From: Bradyrhizobium barranii subsp. barranii
Lineage (GTDB): Bacteria; Pseudomonadota; Alphaproteobacteria; Rhizobiales; Xanthobacteraceae
Reading direction: 5' to 3'
Length of the DNA stretch: 64,000 bases
Assembly (NCBI RefSeq): GCF_017565645.3
Contig: NZ_CP086136.1
Span: 10,337,501-10,401,500 of the forward strand
This document shows, one piece after another, positions 47,997-59,971 of the stretch. The notes beneath the pieces were generated by a model that was given only the letters and a program-made list of their open reading frames with translations, was not told the DNA's origin and ran no database searches. Numbering within the stretch: position 1 is the first letter of the stretch; every line of letters begins with the position of its first letter. Both the position numbers and the translations under genes were made by a program.

Positions 47997-49571
47997 TTAC
48001 TCCATCGTCTCCCAGAGCCGGTGAGCGAGCACTCCGGCACGCTTCTCGATCGCGGCCGCCGCATCGAGCGCGAGGTCCTCGCGATAGCGGCCGGCGATCA
48101 GCTGCACGCCGATCGGCTTGCCGTCATGCAGGGCCACCGGCACCACCGCGCCGGGCAGGCCCAGCACGTTGATGGCGGAGATGAAGCGGATCTCGCCCCA
48201 GAAAATTTCCTTCACGCGATCGGCGCTGACGGTGTCGTCGCGCGGTCCCGGCGTCGGCTTCACCGTGGTCGGCGCCAGCACGACCGGATACTCCTCGAAG
48301 AACAATTGCCAGGCGCGGATATGACCGTTGCGTGCGGCCGTCGCCTGCATCCAGGCCTTGAGATCGAGCACATTGGCCTTGGTCTTCATGCCGCCCCAGG
48401 CCTTGTGGAAGTCCTCGGACGTCACCTTCAGCATGCCGGCCTCCTGCATCACCACGGTCTCGTTGGTGATGATGTCGCACCAGGTCTGCCAGACGCCGTC
48501 GATGTCGGGGACATCGACCTCGGTCACGCGGTAGCCGGAACGCTCCAGGTGATCGGCGGCCTGCCGCAGCGCCGCGCGGACGGACGGATCGACGTCCATG
48601 TCCTCCGGGATCCTGGCCAGTGCGACCTTGATCGGTCCCTTCGGCTTCGGCCCGGCCAGCGGCGCCGGCACCCACCAGGGATCGCGCGGATCGCGCTGGC
48701 TCATCACATCGAGCGCGAGGCGGACGTCGCCGACGTGACGGGCGAGCGGGCCCTGCGCCGACATCAGATGCGCCAGCATCGGCCGCTCCGCCGTTGCGCT
48801 TCCGTTGAAGGCGGGGATCCGACCCTGCGTCGGCTTGATGGTGGCGACGCCGTTGCAATGCGCCGGCCAGCGCAGCGAGCCGCCGATGTCGTTGCCATGG
48901 GCGATGGTGCCGATGCCGGCGGCCACCGCCGACCCCGCGCCGCCCGAGGAACCGCCGCAGGTGATGTTCGGGTCCCAGGGGTTCAGCGTCAGCCCGTGCA
49001 GCGGATTGTCGGTGAAGCCGCGGAAGGAGAATTCCGGCGTGTTGGTGAGGCCGATGACGATCGCGCCGGCTTTCTTGAGATTGCGCACCACGGGCGAATC
49101 CGACGGCGCGATAAGATCCTTGTTGGCGGGCACGCCGTTGAAATTCGGCCGGCCTTCGTAGTCGACATTCTCCTTGATCGTGATGGGCACACCGTGCAGC
49201 AGGCCGAGCGCGCCGCCCCTGGCGCGCTGCTTGTCGGCCGTATGCGCAGCCTTCAGCGCTTCCTCGCTGAGATCGACGACAACCGCGTTCAGCCGCGGAT
49301 TGACGGCGCGCATCCGGTCCAGATGCGCTTCGACGGTCTCGACCGCGGAGATCGCGCCGTTGCCGATCGCGGCTGCGGTGTCGACCGCGGACCATTGCCA
49401 GACCGGACCTTTCGGACGGCGTGCCGTGGCCGACTTGCGCGATCCCGGCTTCTTGACCGTCTTCTTGACCGCCTTCGCAACGGCCCCCTTGCGGGCGGTG
49501 CTCGCCTTGACCGAGGTCTTCGTTACTTTCCTTGCAACACTTTTCTTCTTCGTCGCCGTCTTCTTCGCCAC
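47997..49571 (-). CDS. Amidase signature family protein with lysine-rich N-terminal tail
   Basis: This 524-residue protein has a tail at residues 1-57 made almost only of Lys, Ala, Thr, Val, Arg and Ser (KKTATKKKSVARKVTKTSVK), similar to histone H1-like tails. An amidase signature domain follows, with the catalytic Lys in GVPITIKENVDYEG, cis-Ser in CGGSSGGAGSAVAAG and the nucleophile Ser in NDIGGSLRWPAHCNG. Such enzymes hydrolyse amides by a Ser-cisSer-Lys triad; the substrate is unknown. The GTG at 49571 has ggag seven bases before it. The tail lies in frame with no stop. Confidence 0.88.
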   Translation of the reverse strand: MAKKTATKKKSVARKVTKTSVKASTARKGAVAKAVKKTVKKPGSRKSATARRPKGPVWQWSAVDTAAAIGNGAISAVETVEAHLDRMRAVNPRLNAVVVDLSEEALKAAHTADKQRARGGALGLLHGVPITIKENVDYEGRPNFNGVPANKDLIAPSDSPVVRNLKKAGAIVIGLTNTPEFSFRGFTDNPLHGLTLNPWDPNITCGGSSGGAGSAVAAGIGTIAHGNDIGGSLRWPAHCNGVATIKPTQGRIPAFNGSATAERPMLAHLMSAQGPLARHVGDVRLALDVMSQRDPRDPWWVPAPLAGPKPKGPIKVALARIPEDMDVDPSVRAALRQAADHLERSGYRVTEVDVPDIDGVWQTWCDIITNETVVMQEAGMLKVTSEDFHKAWGGMKTKANVLDLKAWMQATAARNGHIRAWQLFFEEYPVVLAPTTVKPTPGPRDDTVSADRVKEIFWGEIRFISAINVLGLPGAVVPVALHDGKPIGVQLIAGRYREDLALDAAAAIEKRAGVLAHRLWETME

Positions 49572-49811
49572 GCCGCATCTCCAAAAAATTGCGCGGCGGA
49601 GGTTATGGAGATCACGCGAGCGTGTACAGGCGCGTTTCTGCATGGCGCGTCGCCGCGACGCTCTGCCACGGGCCGGCGCGAGAGACGCGCATGAACCTTT
49701 GGCCCCACTGTCCTGACCCATATACTGGTTGAATGGTGGAACAAACCACCGCCAAGATTGTGCCATCAAGATTGTGCCATGGCGATTAGGTTTTTGACGT
49801 AGCTATTCTGA

Positions 49812-52261
<2,450 letters not shown>

Positions 52262-52268
52262 TCGTTCG

Positions 52269-53303
52269 TCACACCAGCGGCGGATTGAGGCGCGCAAAGC
52301 CTTCCTGGATGCGATAGGGGTAGTAGGGATAAGGCGGCATCACGGCGCTGACCTCGTCGAGACGCGCGATCTGCGCAGCGCTCAGCGACCAGCCAACCGC
52401 GCCGAGATTGTCGCGCAATTGCGCCTCATCGCGGGCGCCGATGATCACGGAGGATACGGTGGGACGCGACAGCAGCCAGGCGATAGCGATTTGCGGCACC
52501 GTGCGGCCGGTCTCCGCGGCGATCGTATCAAGCACGTCGACGATGGCATAGAGCCGCTCGTCGTCCACGGGCGGGCCGAACTGCGCGGTGGCGTGCAGAC
52601 GGCTGCTCGCAGGGAGCGGCTTTCCGCGCCGGATCTTGCCGGTGAGCCGGCCCCAGCCGAGCGGGCTCCAGACCAGCGCGCCGACGCCCTGGTCGCGTGC
52701 GAGCGGCATCAGCTCCCATTCGTAGTCGCGGCCGAGCAGCGAATAATAAACCTGATGCGCGACATGGGGCGGCCAGCCGTGCCGTTCGGCAATTGAGAGC
52801 GACTTCATCAGCTGCCAGCCGGCGAAATTGGAGACACCGACATAGCGCAGCTTGCCGGCACGTACGAGCGTATCGAGGGTGGACAGGACCTCCTCGATCG
52901 GCGTGAACGCATCGAAGGCGTGAAGCTGGAGCAGATCAAGGTAATCGGTACCGAGCCGGCGCAGCGCAGCTTCGACCGAGGCGACCAGACGATACCGCGA
53001 AGAGCCGGCATCGAGCGGACCGTCGCCCATCGGCAGGCTCATCTTGGTGGAGATCAGCACCTTGTCGCGGCGTCCCCTGATCGCGGCGCCGAGGATTTCC
53101 TCTGACGCGCCGTTCGAATAGACATCGGCGCTGTCGAACAGATTGACGCCGGCTTCGAGACAGATGTCGACCAGCCTGCGCGCTTCTTCGGCGCCGCTGC
53201 GGCCCCAGGCCGAGAACAGCGGGCCTTGGCCGCCAAACGTGCCGGTGCCGAAGCTGAGGACGGGTACCCTGAGACCGGAAGCGCCGAGATTGCGATATTC
53301 CAT
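52269..53303 (-). CDS. Aldo/keto reductase
   Basis: This 344-residue NADPH-dependent oxidoreductase is an (alpha/beta)8 barrel. It starts MEYRNLGASGLRVPVLSFGT and has the catalytic Asp/Tyr region DSADVYSNGASEEILGAAI, Lys in VLISTKMSLP, His in YLDLLQLHAFDAFTPIEEVL, and the cofactor region VPQIAIAWLLSRPTVSSVI. It belongs to the YajO/AKR11-13-like group. The ATG at 53303 has ggag seven bases upstream. It follows the frameshifted MFS gene on the same strand, probably as one transcript. The substrate is unknown. Confidence 0.93.
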   Translation of the reverse strand: MEYRNLGASGLRVPVLSFGTGTFGGQGPLFSAWGRSGAEEARRLVDICLEAGVNLFDSADVYSNGASEEILGAAIRGRRDKVLISTKMSLPMGDGPLDAGSSRYRLVASVEAALRRLGTDYLDLLQLHAFDAFTPIEEVLSTLDTLVRAGKLRYVGVSNFAGWQLMKSLSIAERHGWPPHVAHQVYYSLLGRDYEWELMPLARDQGVGALVWSPLGWGRLTGKIRRGKPLPASSRLHATAQFGPPVDDERLYAIVDVLDTIAAETGRTVPQIAIAWLLSRPTVSSVIIGARDEAQLRDNLGAVGWSLSAAQIARLDEVSAVMPPYPYYPYRIQEGFARLNPPLV

Positions 53304-53313
53304 GATCATTCTC

Positions 53314-54488
53314 CTATTCCGCCGGGCACGCCGCGACTGCGGACTGCGTTCGATCGAGCTGAAGGCTCCATAGCACGAGACCGACGGCCGTGATGCCGGC
53401 CGCGACCAGCGGCAGCGCGGAGAGACCGAGCCCGCGATCGATGGTGACGCCGCCCGCCCAGGCGCCGAGCGCGTTGCCGAGATTGAAGGCGGCGATGTTG
53501 AGGCTGGACGCGAGCGTGCGGCCGCTGGGGCCAGCGGCTTCCAGCACGCGAAGCTGGAGCGGCGCGACGGTCGCAAAGGCCGCAATGCCAAGCAGCAGGA
53601 TCAGCGCGATGGCTGCGATCTTGACTGACAGCACGGCAGCAAGGCCAAGCAGCACGATGGCGAGCGCAGCGAGCGTGCCGATCAGGGCACGCGCAAGGCC
53701 GCGATCGGCGAGCTTGCGCCGGCGACATTGCCGATCGCGAGACCTGCACCGAACACCAGCAGGATCGGCGACACCGCGGCTTCCGGAAAACCGGTGAAGC
53801 GCGTCAGGATCGGCTGGATATAGGTAAAGACGACGAACAGGCCGGCAAAGCCGAACACGGTCATGGCGAGGCCGAGCAGCACCTGCGGACGGCCGAGCAC
53901 CGCGACCTCCTCGGAGAGCGAGATCGGCTTGTCGCCATTGCCGACATAGCCGGGCACGAATGTGGCCACCACTGCGAAGGCGATCACGCCGATCACCGTC
54001 ACCGCCCAGAATGCCGCGCGCCAGCCGAGCATCAGGCCGAACCAGGCGCCGAAGGGCACGCCCAGGAGCGTCGCGACCGTCAGGCCGATGAACATGGTCG
54101 CAATCGCCGACGCGCGCTTGTCCTCCGCGACGAGGCTGGTCGCAACGACCGACCCGACGCCGAAGAAGGTGCCGTGGGCGAGCGAGGTCAGCACCCGCGC
54201 CGCCATCAGCCATTCGTAGTTCGGCGCCAGCGCGCAAGCGGCATTGCCGAGCGTGAAGATCGCCATCAGGGCGAGAAGGACGGTTTTCCGCGGCATCCGC
54301 CGCGTCGCCAGCGTGAGCACAGGCGCGCCGACGAAGACGCCGAGCGCATAGCCGGAGATCAGCAGCCCCGCGACCGGCACGGAGACGTGCATGTCGGCGG
54401 CGACCTGGAGCAACAGGCCCATGATGATGAACTCGGTGGTGCCGATGCCGAAGGCACCGGCGGTGAGGGCGAGAACGGCGGGAGGCAT
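53314..54488 (-). pseudogene. MFS transporter (AraJ/YdhP-like), frameshifted
   Basis: The first frame (MPPAVLALTAGAFGIGTTEF, then HVSVPVAGLLISGYALGVFV) reads well for about eight helices and breaks near 53720 within AGLAIGNVAGA. The rest (KLADRGLARALIGTLAALAI to TQSAVAACPAE) is in another frame ending at 53314. One missing G, GGCGGC to GGCGC, restores the family reading VAGGKLADRG. The complete transporter would have about 391 residues. It is either a pseudogene or a sequencing error. It lies between an aldo/keto reductase and a divergent LysR gene. Confidence 0.85.
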
Positions 54489-54586
54489 GCGTGGCTCCAA
54501 TGCGAGGGACGAGCCACGCAGATAGCCGCAGCGCGGCAAAACCATTAGGATGTCCGCAATCCAATCATTTGTGACGTGAATTCAAC

Positions 54587-55536
54587 ATGGCTCGTTTCGA
54601 TACCAATCGCTCCGCCGAGATGGAGGTTTTCGTCCGCGTCGTCGATCTCGGCGGATTCACCCAGGCCGCGCGAAAACTGCGCCTGACCCCGTCGGGCGTC
54701 AGCAAGCTGATCTCGCGGCTGGAGACGCGCCTCGGCTCGCGGCTGATCAACCGCACCACGCGCAAGCTGACGCTGACGGAGGAGGGCCAGGCCTTCTACC
54801 AGCGCGCCGTGCGCATCCTCGGAGAGATGGAATGGGCCGAGCGCGAGGCGGCTTCAGGTGCGGCGCCGCGCGGCCGCCTCACGGTCAACTGCAACATTCC
54901 CTTCGGCATGCTGCACGTCCTACCGCTGATTCCCCGCTTCCTGGAACGGCATCCCGAGGTCACACTCGACCTCGTGCTGACCGACACGCTGATCGACCTG
55001 ATGCAGGAACGGGCCGATATTGCCATCCGCGTCGGGCCCCTGAAAGCGTCACGTCTGGTCGCGCGAAAGCTCGGCACCAGCCGCATGGTCGTCGTCGGCA
55101 CCCGAACTATCTGGCGCGCTTCGGCACGCCGAAGACGCCGGCGGATCTCACCCAGCACCGCGGCATCGGCTGGACCTTTCCGCGCATCCGCGGCGGCTGG
55201 CCATTCCGGCGCGGCGACCACACCGAGGAAGCCATGCCGCCACCGGCCGCCCGCGCCAGCGACGGCGAAATCGCCCGCCGCCTCGCCCTCGGCGGCGTGG
55301 GCCTCGCCCGCCTCGCCCTCTTCCACATCGGCCCCGACATCGAATCGGGCCGCCTCGTCCCGGTGCTGCAAAGCTACAATCCCGGCGACCGCGAAGACAT
55401 CCACGCCGTCTATGTCGGCCACACCGCGCCCCTGCCCGCGCGCGTGCGCGCGTTCATCGATTTTCTCGCCGAGCATGTGCGGATGAGCGACCCCGCGCTG
55501 AAGCGGGCGGGGGACGGGAGGTGGAGGGTGGCCTAG
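54587..55536 (+). pseudogene. LysR family regulator, frameshifted
   Basis: The start (MARFDTNRSAEMEVFVRVVD, then TPSGVSKLISRLETRLGSRL) gives a clear LysR helix-turn-helix, and reading continues to LGTSRMVVVGT. At about 55101 the frame changes; the ligand-binding half (NYLARFGTPKTPADLTQHRG to GDGRWRVA) runs in another frame to 55536. One missing C in ggcacc(c)cgaac would explain it. The complete protein would have about 316 residues. It is divergent from the MFS and aldo/keto reductase genes, which it would be expected to regulate. Confidence 0.85.
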
Positions 55537-55583
55537 GGACGTCGAAATCGCCGCGATACGCGCGTTCGGTGCTGCCCATCGTG

Positions 55584-56018
55584 TCATGGGAGCGGACCAA
55601 CTATCCGTTGGCCGTTGCGCGCTGCGATCGTCGGCAGCATGTCCATGTGCTGCTCGCGCGGCTCGGGGATCCTGTGCAGATCGCGGAAGAATTCCTCGTG
55701 ACGACGCGGCGTGGAGACGAGGATGTGTCTCGCGTCGGCCGGCCCCTCATTGGTGAAGCCGTGAACAACTCCTCTCGGCACGAGAATCCGCGAACCGGGT
55801 CCAGCGACCTCGGTCTGGTCTCCCACGAGGTATTTCACCCGGCCCTCCAGGAGGACAAACAGCTTGTCCTCCTCCTCGGAGATGTGGGCGGGTGCGCCGA
55901 AGCCCGGCTTGATGGTCATGTCCAGCACCGTGAACGGGCTTTCCTGCGGATTGATAATTTTCGTCGTGAGACCGGCAAATTCGGTCGTTTCGAACTTCGT
56001 TGTGATGACGCTCTGCAT
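55584..56018 (-). CDS. Cupin domain protein
   Basis: This 144-residue single-domain cupin has the first motif at PGFGAPAHISEEEDKLFVLLEG and the second at PGSRILVPRGVVHGFTNEGP; the metal-binding His, Glu and second His are present. It ends QHMDMLPTIAARNGQ. Such small cupins bind a metal and a small ligand, and the function is not known. The ATG at 56018 was chosen because ggag lies about 10 bases before it; an ATG at 56033 is possible. It is downstream of a LysR gene on the same strand. Confidence 0.82.
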   Translation of the reverse strand: MQSVITTKFETTEFAGLTTKIINPQESPFTVLDMTIKPGFGAPAHISEEEDKLFVLLEGRVKYLVGDQTEVAGPGSRILVPRGVVHGFTNEGPADARHILVSTPRRHEEFFRDLHRIPEPREQHMDMLPTIAARNGQRIVGPLP

Positions 56019-56204
56019 TGGCCAAGGCTCCATTGACTTCGGAGCTCGATAGATTGCATGCGGGAGGGCCGCAGATTAGTCCCCTTCCGCAAGCCACAGC
56101 GGCTGTAGTTCTGGCCAATTGGCATCGGAGTTTCCCGAAGACCAGTTCTGCTGCCCGAACGGTCCACCTCAAACTGTCGGCATGAACAACGACAACAACG
56201 AAAA

Positions 56205-57170
56205 TCACCGCCCGGCAGCTGCAAGGTGTCGCTCGAACACACGGGTAAAATCCGCGACCTTGGCGCTCAGATCGGCCCGCGACGGATATGTGAGATGCAG
56301 GCGGATCGTCCCGGAGAACTCCTCTGGCAAAACCGGCACGACGAGCCTCGATGCGTATTCCACTCTGCAGAGGGCTTCCGGAAGCAGACCAATCCCCTGG
56401 TGATTCAGCACAAGCTCACGAGCAAGAGCGAAGGAGTCGACCGCGACATGAAAGGCGGGCCACGTCGCCCCGCCCGGCAAGGAGCGGGATAGAAGGCGCA
56501 GCAATTCCGGCCTCGATGGCCCGATCAAGGTCGACGCGTCGCGAATATCGACGGGGATCCCGTGACGGCTCACATAGTCTGAGCTCGCATAAAGACCAAA
56601 CTTCATGTCGATTGCGCCCTTGATCAGGGCTTCCTGAGGATTGGCCGCTCCGATGCGGAGCGCAATATCAATATCCTGGGAGATGAGATCGAGCACGTCG
56701 TTAGTGAGCGACACCTCAAGGCGCACATTGGGGTGATCGTTTCTGAAATCCCCGATCGTGGCTGCCACGATCCTGACCGGAAAGTCGGCCGGCAGCGTGA
56801 TGCGGATTTCGCCGGCATATGGGTCGTCAGCACCGCTTACCCCCCGGAGCGCGTTGACAAGCAGGGCAAGCGCGCCAGCCGAACGCTGGTAGAGTTCTCG
56901 TCCTGCGGCCGTGAGGGCAAAAGCGCGCGTGGACCTCTTGAAGAGCCGCGCACCGAGCGCCGCCTCCAGGCTGCGGATGCGCAAGCTGACGGACGACCTC
57001 GGCGTGTTGGTTTCGCGGGCTGCCGCCGCAAATCCGCCGGCGCGCACGACAGCGACGAATGTCTGCAGGGAATTCAGGTCGATCGGCTGCGCGTCGGTGT
57101 GAGCGAGACTTGAATGTTCATTCTGATCATCCTTCTCGGCCTCTTCGAGAGCGCTGCTGTGTGCCTTCAT
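56205..57170 (-). CDS. LysR family transcriptional regulator
   Basis: This protein of about 321 residues has an N-terminal extension rich in Glu, Asp and Ser, then the LysR helix-turn-helix at about residues 30-90 (LNSLQTFVAVVRAGGFAAAA, SVSLRIRSLEAALGARLFKR) and a periplasmic-binding-like effector domain with FPVRIVAATIGDFRNDHPNV. It belongs to the CrgA/DsdC-like part of the family that contains many oxidoreductase-linked regulators. The start is uncertain; the ATG at 57170 is one choice and 57233 another. It may control the cupin gene downstream. Confidence 0.85.
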   Translation of the reverse strand: MKAHSSALEEAEKDDQNEHSSLAHTDAQPIDLNSLQTFVAVVRAGGFAAAARETNTPRSSVSLRIRSLEAALGARLFKRSTRAFALTAAGRELYQRSAGALALLVNALRGVSGADDPYAGEIRITLPADFPVRIVAATIGDFRNDHPNVRLEVSLTNDVLDLISQDIDIALRIGAANPQEALIKGAIDMKFGLYASSDYVSRHGIPVDIRDASTLIGPSRPELLRLLSRSLPGGATWPAFHVAVDSFALARELVLNHQGIGLLPEALCRVEYASRLVVPVLPEEFSGTIRLHLTYPSRADLSAKVADFTRVFERHLAAAGR

Positions 57171-57397
57171 GACGTCCTGTTTCCGGTGATGGTCCGGCGC
57201 GCGCGGGAACTTCATGAGGGAAGGGAGCGGCAACCGATAGCGAACCTATGGACGGCAACAATGACCGGAGCGCACCAGGAGCGCGATGCAATTGAGCGTG
57301 ACCGTCGGTTGATTGAGCAAGCCGCGATATCGTCAGCTCATCTTTCATGGTGGATGCTCTCAGGGGAGAGGGCGGGATGAATCCCGCCCTTTCATCG
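57171..57397. other. Gene-free segment between LysR gene and the amidase 3' end
   Basis: Nothing with family resemblance is found in these 227 bases. The stretch tctcaggggagagggcggga near 57358 followed by atcccgccctttcatc forms a hairpin (gggcggga/tcccgccc) with T-rich flank and may end the amidase transcript on the minus strand. The promoter of the LysR gene lies here too. Confidence 0.45.
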
Positions 57398-58027
57398 TCA
57401 GATAGTCGGATGAAGGTCGCGAACGGGGCTCACCTCCTCGAGGAGCGAGGCGATCTTGAGCACCGTCGATTCCGCCAGCCAGGAGGAGACCATTTGCACG
57501 CCGATCGGAAGACCGTCATGGCTCGTTCCAAACCGCATCGATAGAGCGGGCATTCCCGTCAAGCTGAACGGTGATGTGGCGCTCATGACGTGAAAGGGTG
57601 AAACCGTCACGCCATCGACCACGAGGTCGTTGAGACCATGCTTGGTCGCCGGGAACGGGGTCACCGGGCATAGCAGCGCATCGTAGCGCTGGAAGTATTC
57701 GGCGAAGCTGTCGCGAAGGCGCTCTATGGCCTGCTCGGCGGCGACGAAGTCGGCTATCGGCGTGTCAGGTGTATCGAGGACCAATTTGGCGTGCCTGAAG
57801 ATCTGGGCCTCGTGGCCCGCGGTGACCTTCGCAAACTCGGGCCGGGCTTCCATCTGCTGGAGCTGCCAGAGCACGCTGTTGGCATCGGTCTGCTCCAGCA
57901 CGGGCAACCGGACCTCTTCGACGAGACAGCCAGCACCACTCAGCGCATGAGCGGCCGCCCTCACCGTCGCGACCACCTCTCGATCGACTGGTCCGAAGAT
58001 GCCCGGAGAGGCAAGCCAGCCTACACG
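57398..58027 (-). CDS. Amidase, exon 2 (C-terminal part, after the group II intron)
   Basis: This 210-codon segment starts with CGT GTA GGC TGG, read R-V-G-W-L-A-S-P-G, and ends at the stop codon at 57398. It holds the C-terminal third of an amidase signature enzyme, including YDALLCPVTPFPATKHGLND and SLTGMPALSMRFGTSHDGLP. Joined to exon 1 (59972-60751) without the intron it makes an uninterrupted 469-residue protein with the normal family length. By itself it has no start codon. Confidence 0.85.
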   Translation of the reverse strand, partial: RVGWLASPGIFGPVDREVVATVRAAAHALSGAGCLVEEVRLPVLEQTDANSVLWQLQQMEARPEFAKVTAGHEAQIFRHAKLVLDTPDTPIADFVAAEQAIERLRDSFAEYFQRYDALLCPVTPFPATKHGLNDLVVDGVTVSPFHVMSATSPFSLTGMPALSMRFGTSHDGLPIGVQMVSSWLAESTVLKIASLLEEVSPVRDLHPTI

Positions 58028-58091
58028 GTAGGGTCGAAGACTGGCGCGCCGACAGGCCTCTCGACCGTGCCACGTTTCCAGTCCCCTCCAC

Positions 58092-58129
58092 GTCGCACGC
58101 AGCATGCGGATTTCCCGCACTGCGCGCTC
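58092..58129 (-). ncRNA. Group II intron domain V
   Basis: The minus strand reads gagcgcgcagtgcgg, gaaa and tccgcatgctgcgtgcg. The AGC triad starts the left arm, gcgcgcag pairs with ctgcgtgc, tgcgg pairs with ccgca under a GAAA loop, and the 2-base bulge is on the 3' side. This is the catalytic hairpin that binds the metal ions for splicing. The pairing partner of the triad is not canonical in all positions. Confidence 0.8.
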
Positions 58130-58159
58130 CCATTTGCTTCACGCCAACGCTTATGGGAC

Positions 58160-59461
58160 CTATCCTGCTGGGGCGACTTTCGGCCCGTCGCGTCGCACTC
58201 TGTAGGCGTTGAACAGCCCGAGAGTGTCGTACAGCCACCGCCTATTCCATCGTTCCCAGCCGAAGCCCTTTCGTTTCTGAGCATGCGCCAGATGGCGCCT
58301 GACCTTCTTCTCCACCCAGTCTTTGATGAAGCTGAAGCACTCGCTGGAATGCCCCACCGCGAAGTAGTTCACCCACCCCCGGAGCATCGGATTGATCAAG
58401 TTTATCACTCGTTCAACCGGTTGCGACCGGTGTCGGCGGAACACCTCTTTGAGCGCCCGCACCAGTGCCGTCCGCTTTTTGAGCTTGGGCGTGTAATGCG
58501 GCCGCATCGCTCCGCTTAGTCCGCGGAAGTAGCGGAACTCAAAGCCCAGGAACCCAAAGCACTCACCGCGCTCAAGGTCCACTGTGCGGCTCTTTTCATC
58601 ATTGATTTCCACCTGCAGCTTGGCGAACTCCTCCCGGAGTCGTTTGGTCACGGCTCCAATCAGCCAGTCATGACGCTTGTAGGCGTCGATCAAGACCACC
58701 AGGTCGTCAGCGAATCGCGCGTATTCGACGTAGGTGTACTTGCCGTTGCGGGTGACTTCCCGCGCTCGCTCCAGCATCCTGTCCACCTCATTGAGGTAGA
58801 GATTACTGAGCAAGGGCGAGATCACACCGCCCTGCGGAACGCCCTTCTTGCCTGAGGCTTTCAGCATCATCTTTAGGAGATGCAGTATATGCGCGTCATC
58901 AACCCGCCGCGCCACTTTCTCCAACAGCCGGTCATGCCGGACATTGTCAAAGTAGGCCCGTAGGTCAATGTCGAGAATCCGCGTCTTCCGTTGGACTATC
59001 GCTTCAGCCACACGCTTGATGGCGCCATGTGCTGTCCGTTTGGGCCGATATCCATACGACCCCGGTTGAAAGTCAGCCTCGAACACAGGCTCGAGGATGA
59101 GCTTGAGCGCCCCTTGCACCACTCTGTCGCGGATCGCCGGAATCGAGAGGACACGGACTTTGCCCCCGTCCTTCGGTATCTCCTGCCTCCGCGCGGGAAG
59201 TGGCTGGTAGGTGCGCCCGATCAGTTCGTCCCGTAACTGCTCAAGCAGAGCTTCCACGCCTTGCGTCTCAATGGCCTCGAAGGTGACACCGTCTATTCCC
59301 GGTGCTCCATCGTTCTCTTTGGCCATCTCATACGCAGCGCGCAGGGTCTCCATCTTGCAGACGTGGACGTATAGTCCCCAGAACCGCCAGGACGGTTCAG
59401 CCTTTGCCTTGACGTATATTCTCCGCCTCAGGTCCTGCAAATCAATGGACGCCTTTGTCAT
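58160..59461 (-). CDS. ltrA: Group II intron reverse transcriptase/maturase
   Basis: This 433-residue intron-encoded protein has reverse transcriptase motifs in order: GAPGIDGVTFEAIE near residue 57, EIPKDGGKVRVLSIPAIRDR, SYGYRPKRTAHGAI, DIDLRAYFDNVRHD, KGVPQGGVISPLLSNLYL, and the catalytic YARFADDLVVLID with FADD. A maturase X domain follows (GWVNYFAVGHSSECFSFIKD and RRHLAHAQKRKGFGWERWNR). There is no C-terminal HNH endonuclease, so retrohoming would rely on nicked or single-stranded targets. The ATG at 59461 is preferred to 59563. It lies inside the intron RNA, in domain IV. Confidence 0.96.
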   Translation of the reverse strand: MTKASIDLQDLRRRIYVKAKAEPSWRFWGLYVHVCKMETLRAAYEMAKENDGAPGIDGVTFEAIETQGVEALLEQLRDELIGRTYQPLPARRQEIPKDGGKVRVLSIPAIRDRVVQGALKLILEPVFEADFQPGSYGYRPKRTAHGAIKRVAEAIVQRKTRILDIDLRAYFDNVRHDRLLEKVARRVDDAHILHLLKMMLKASGKKGVPQGGVISPLLSNLYLNEVDRMLERAREVTRNGKYTYVEYARFADDLVVLIDAYKRHDWLIGAVTKRLREEFAKLQVEINDEKSRTVDLERGECFGFLGFEFRYFRGLSGAMRPHYTPKLKKRTALVRALKEVFRRHRSQPVERVINLINPMLRGWVNYFAVGHSSECFSFIKDWVEKKVRRHLAHAQKRKGFGWERWNRRWLYDTLGLFNAYRVRRDGPKVAPAG

Positions 59462-59971
59462 CTCGTCCTTGCCTTCCCTATGTTGGAGACATTGCAAATG
59501 GCAGGGTCCCTTGGCTCCACGGATATTACTCCGCTTCATTGCTACTCCGGACCCGGCCGCCACCCTCTCGTCTTCGGCCGACTTCCCGGTTTCGCCGGTT
59601 ATACGGCCTACCTTGCTCCGACGATTTCGCGTCGGGACGAGGAGGGCTTCTCCAGTTGCTCAGCATGTCCTTGTCACCGTGCTGTCGCTTCCACCCCGCC
59701 GAGGTGAACATCCGTATCGGTCAGTCTTCAGTTGCTCATGCTGCCTTCGCCCTCCGGTTGAAGGCTCGGCCCTCGGGGATACTCACTTTCGAGGCCACAA
59801 CGCGTTCACTTTTATTACGGCCCGATGACTCGTAGCCTCCCCTGGGGAGACTTTGTCGATAGGCTTCAGAGTTTCAGTTTCCATCACCTCTGCTATCCAA
59901 ACTACGGGGCTCTGACTTCTACCCCGGCAGGTTTGTCTCCTGCTGAACATGCCAGCCTTCGCTGGACACAC

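Larger units (their letters stand above)
58028..59971 (-). mobile_element. Group II intron inserted in an amidase gene
   Basis: This 1944-base intron starts GTGTG at 59971 and ends with the 3' bases TAC at 58028. It carries its own reverse transcriptase gene. Near the 3' end, domain V is at 58092-58129 (AGC, a GAAA tetraloop and the arms gcgcgcag/ctgcgtgc). Domain VI is at about 58031-58086, with basal pairs GGG/CCC and gactgg/ccagtc. An unpaired A at 58034 is seven bases from the end, the classic branch point. Removing it joins the amidase exons in frame. Confidence 0.93.

Noticed and set aside
59211..59835. Plus-strand frames opposite the intron reverse transcriptase start and 5' domain
   Set aside because: They are antisense to the structured intron RNA and the maturase gene and match no protein family.
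59928..59933. Hexamer aacctg on the minus strand as exon-binding site EBS1 for the exon end caggtt
   Set aside because: It is complementary to the exon end but lies only about 40 bases into the intron, too near the 5' end for the usual EBS1 position in domain I; likely chance.
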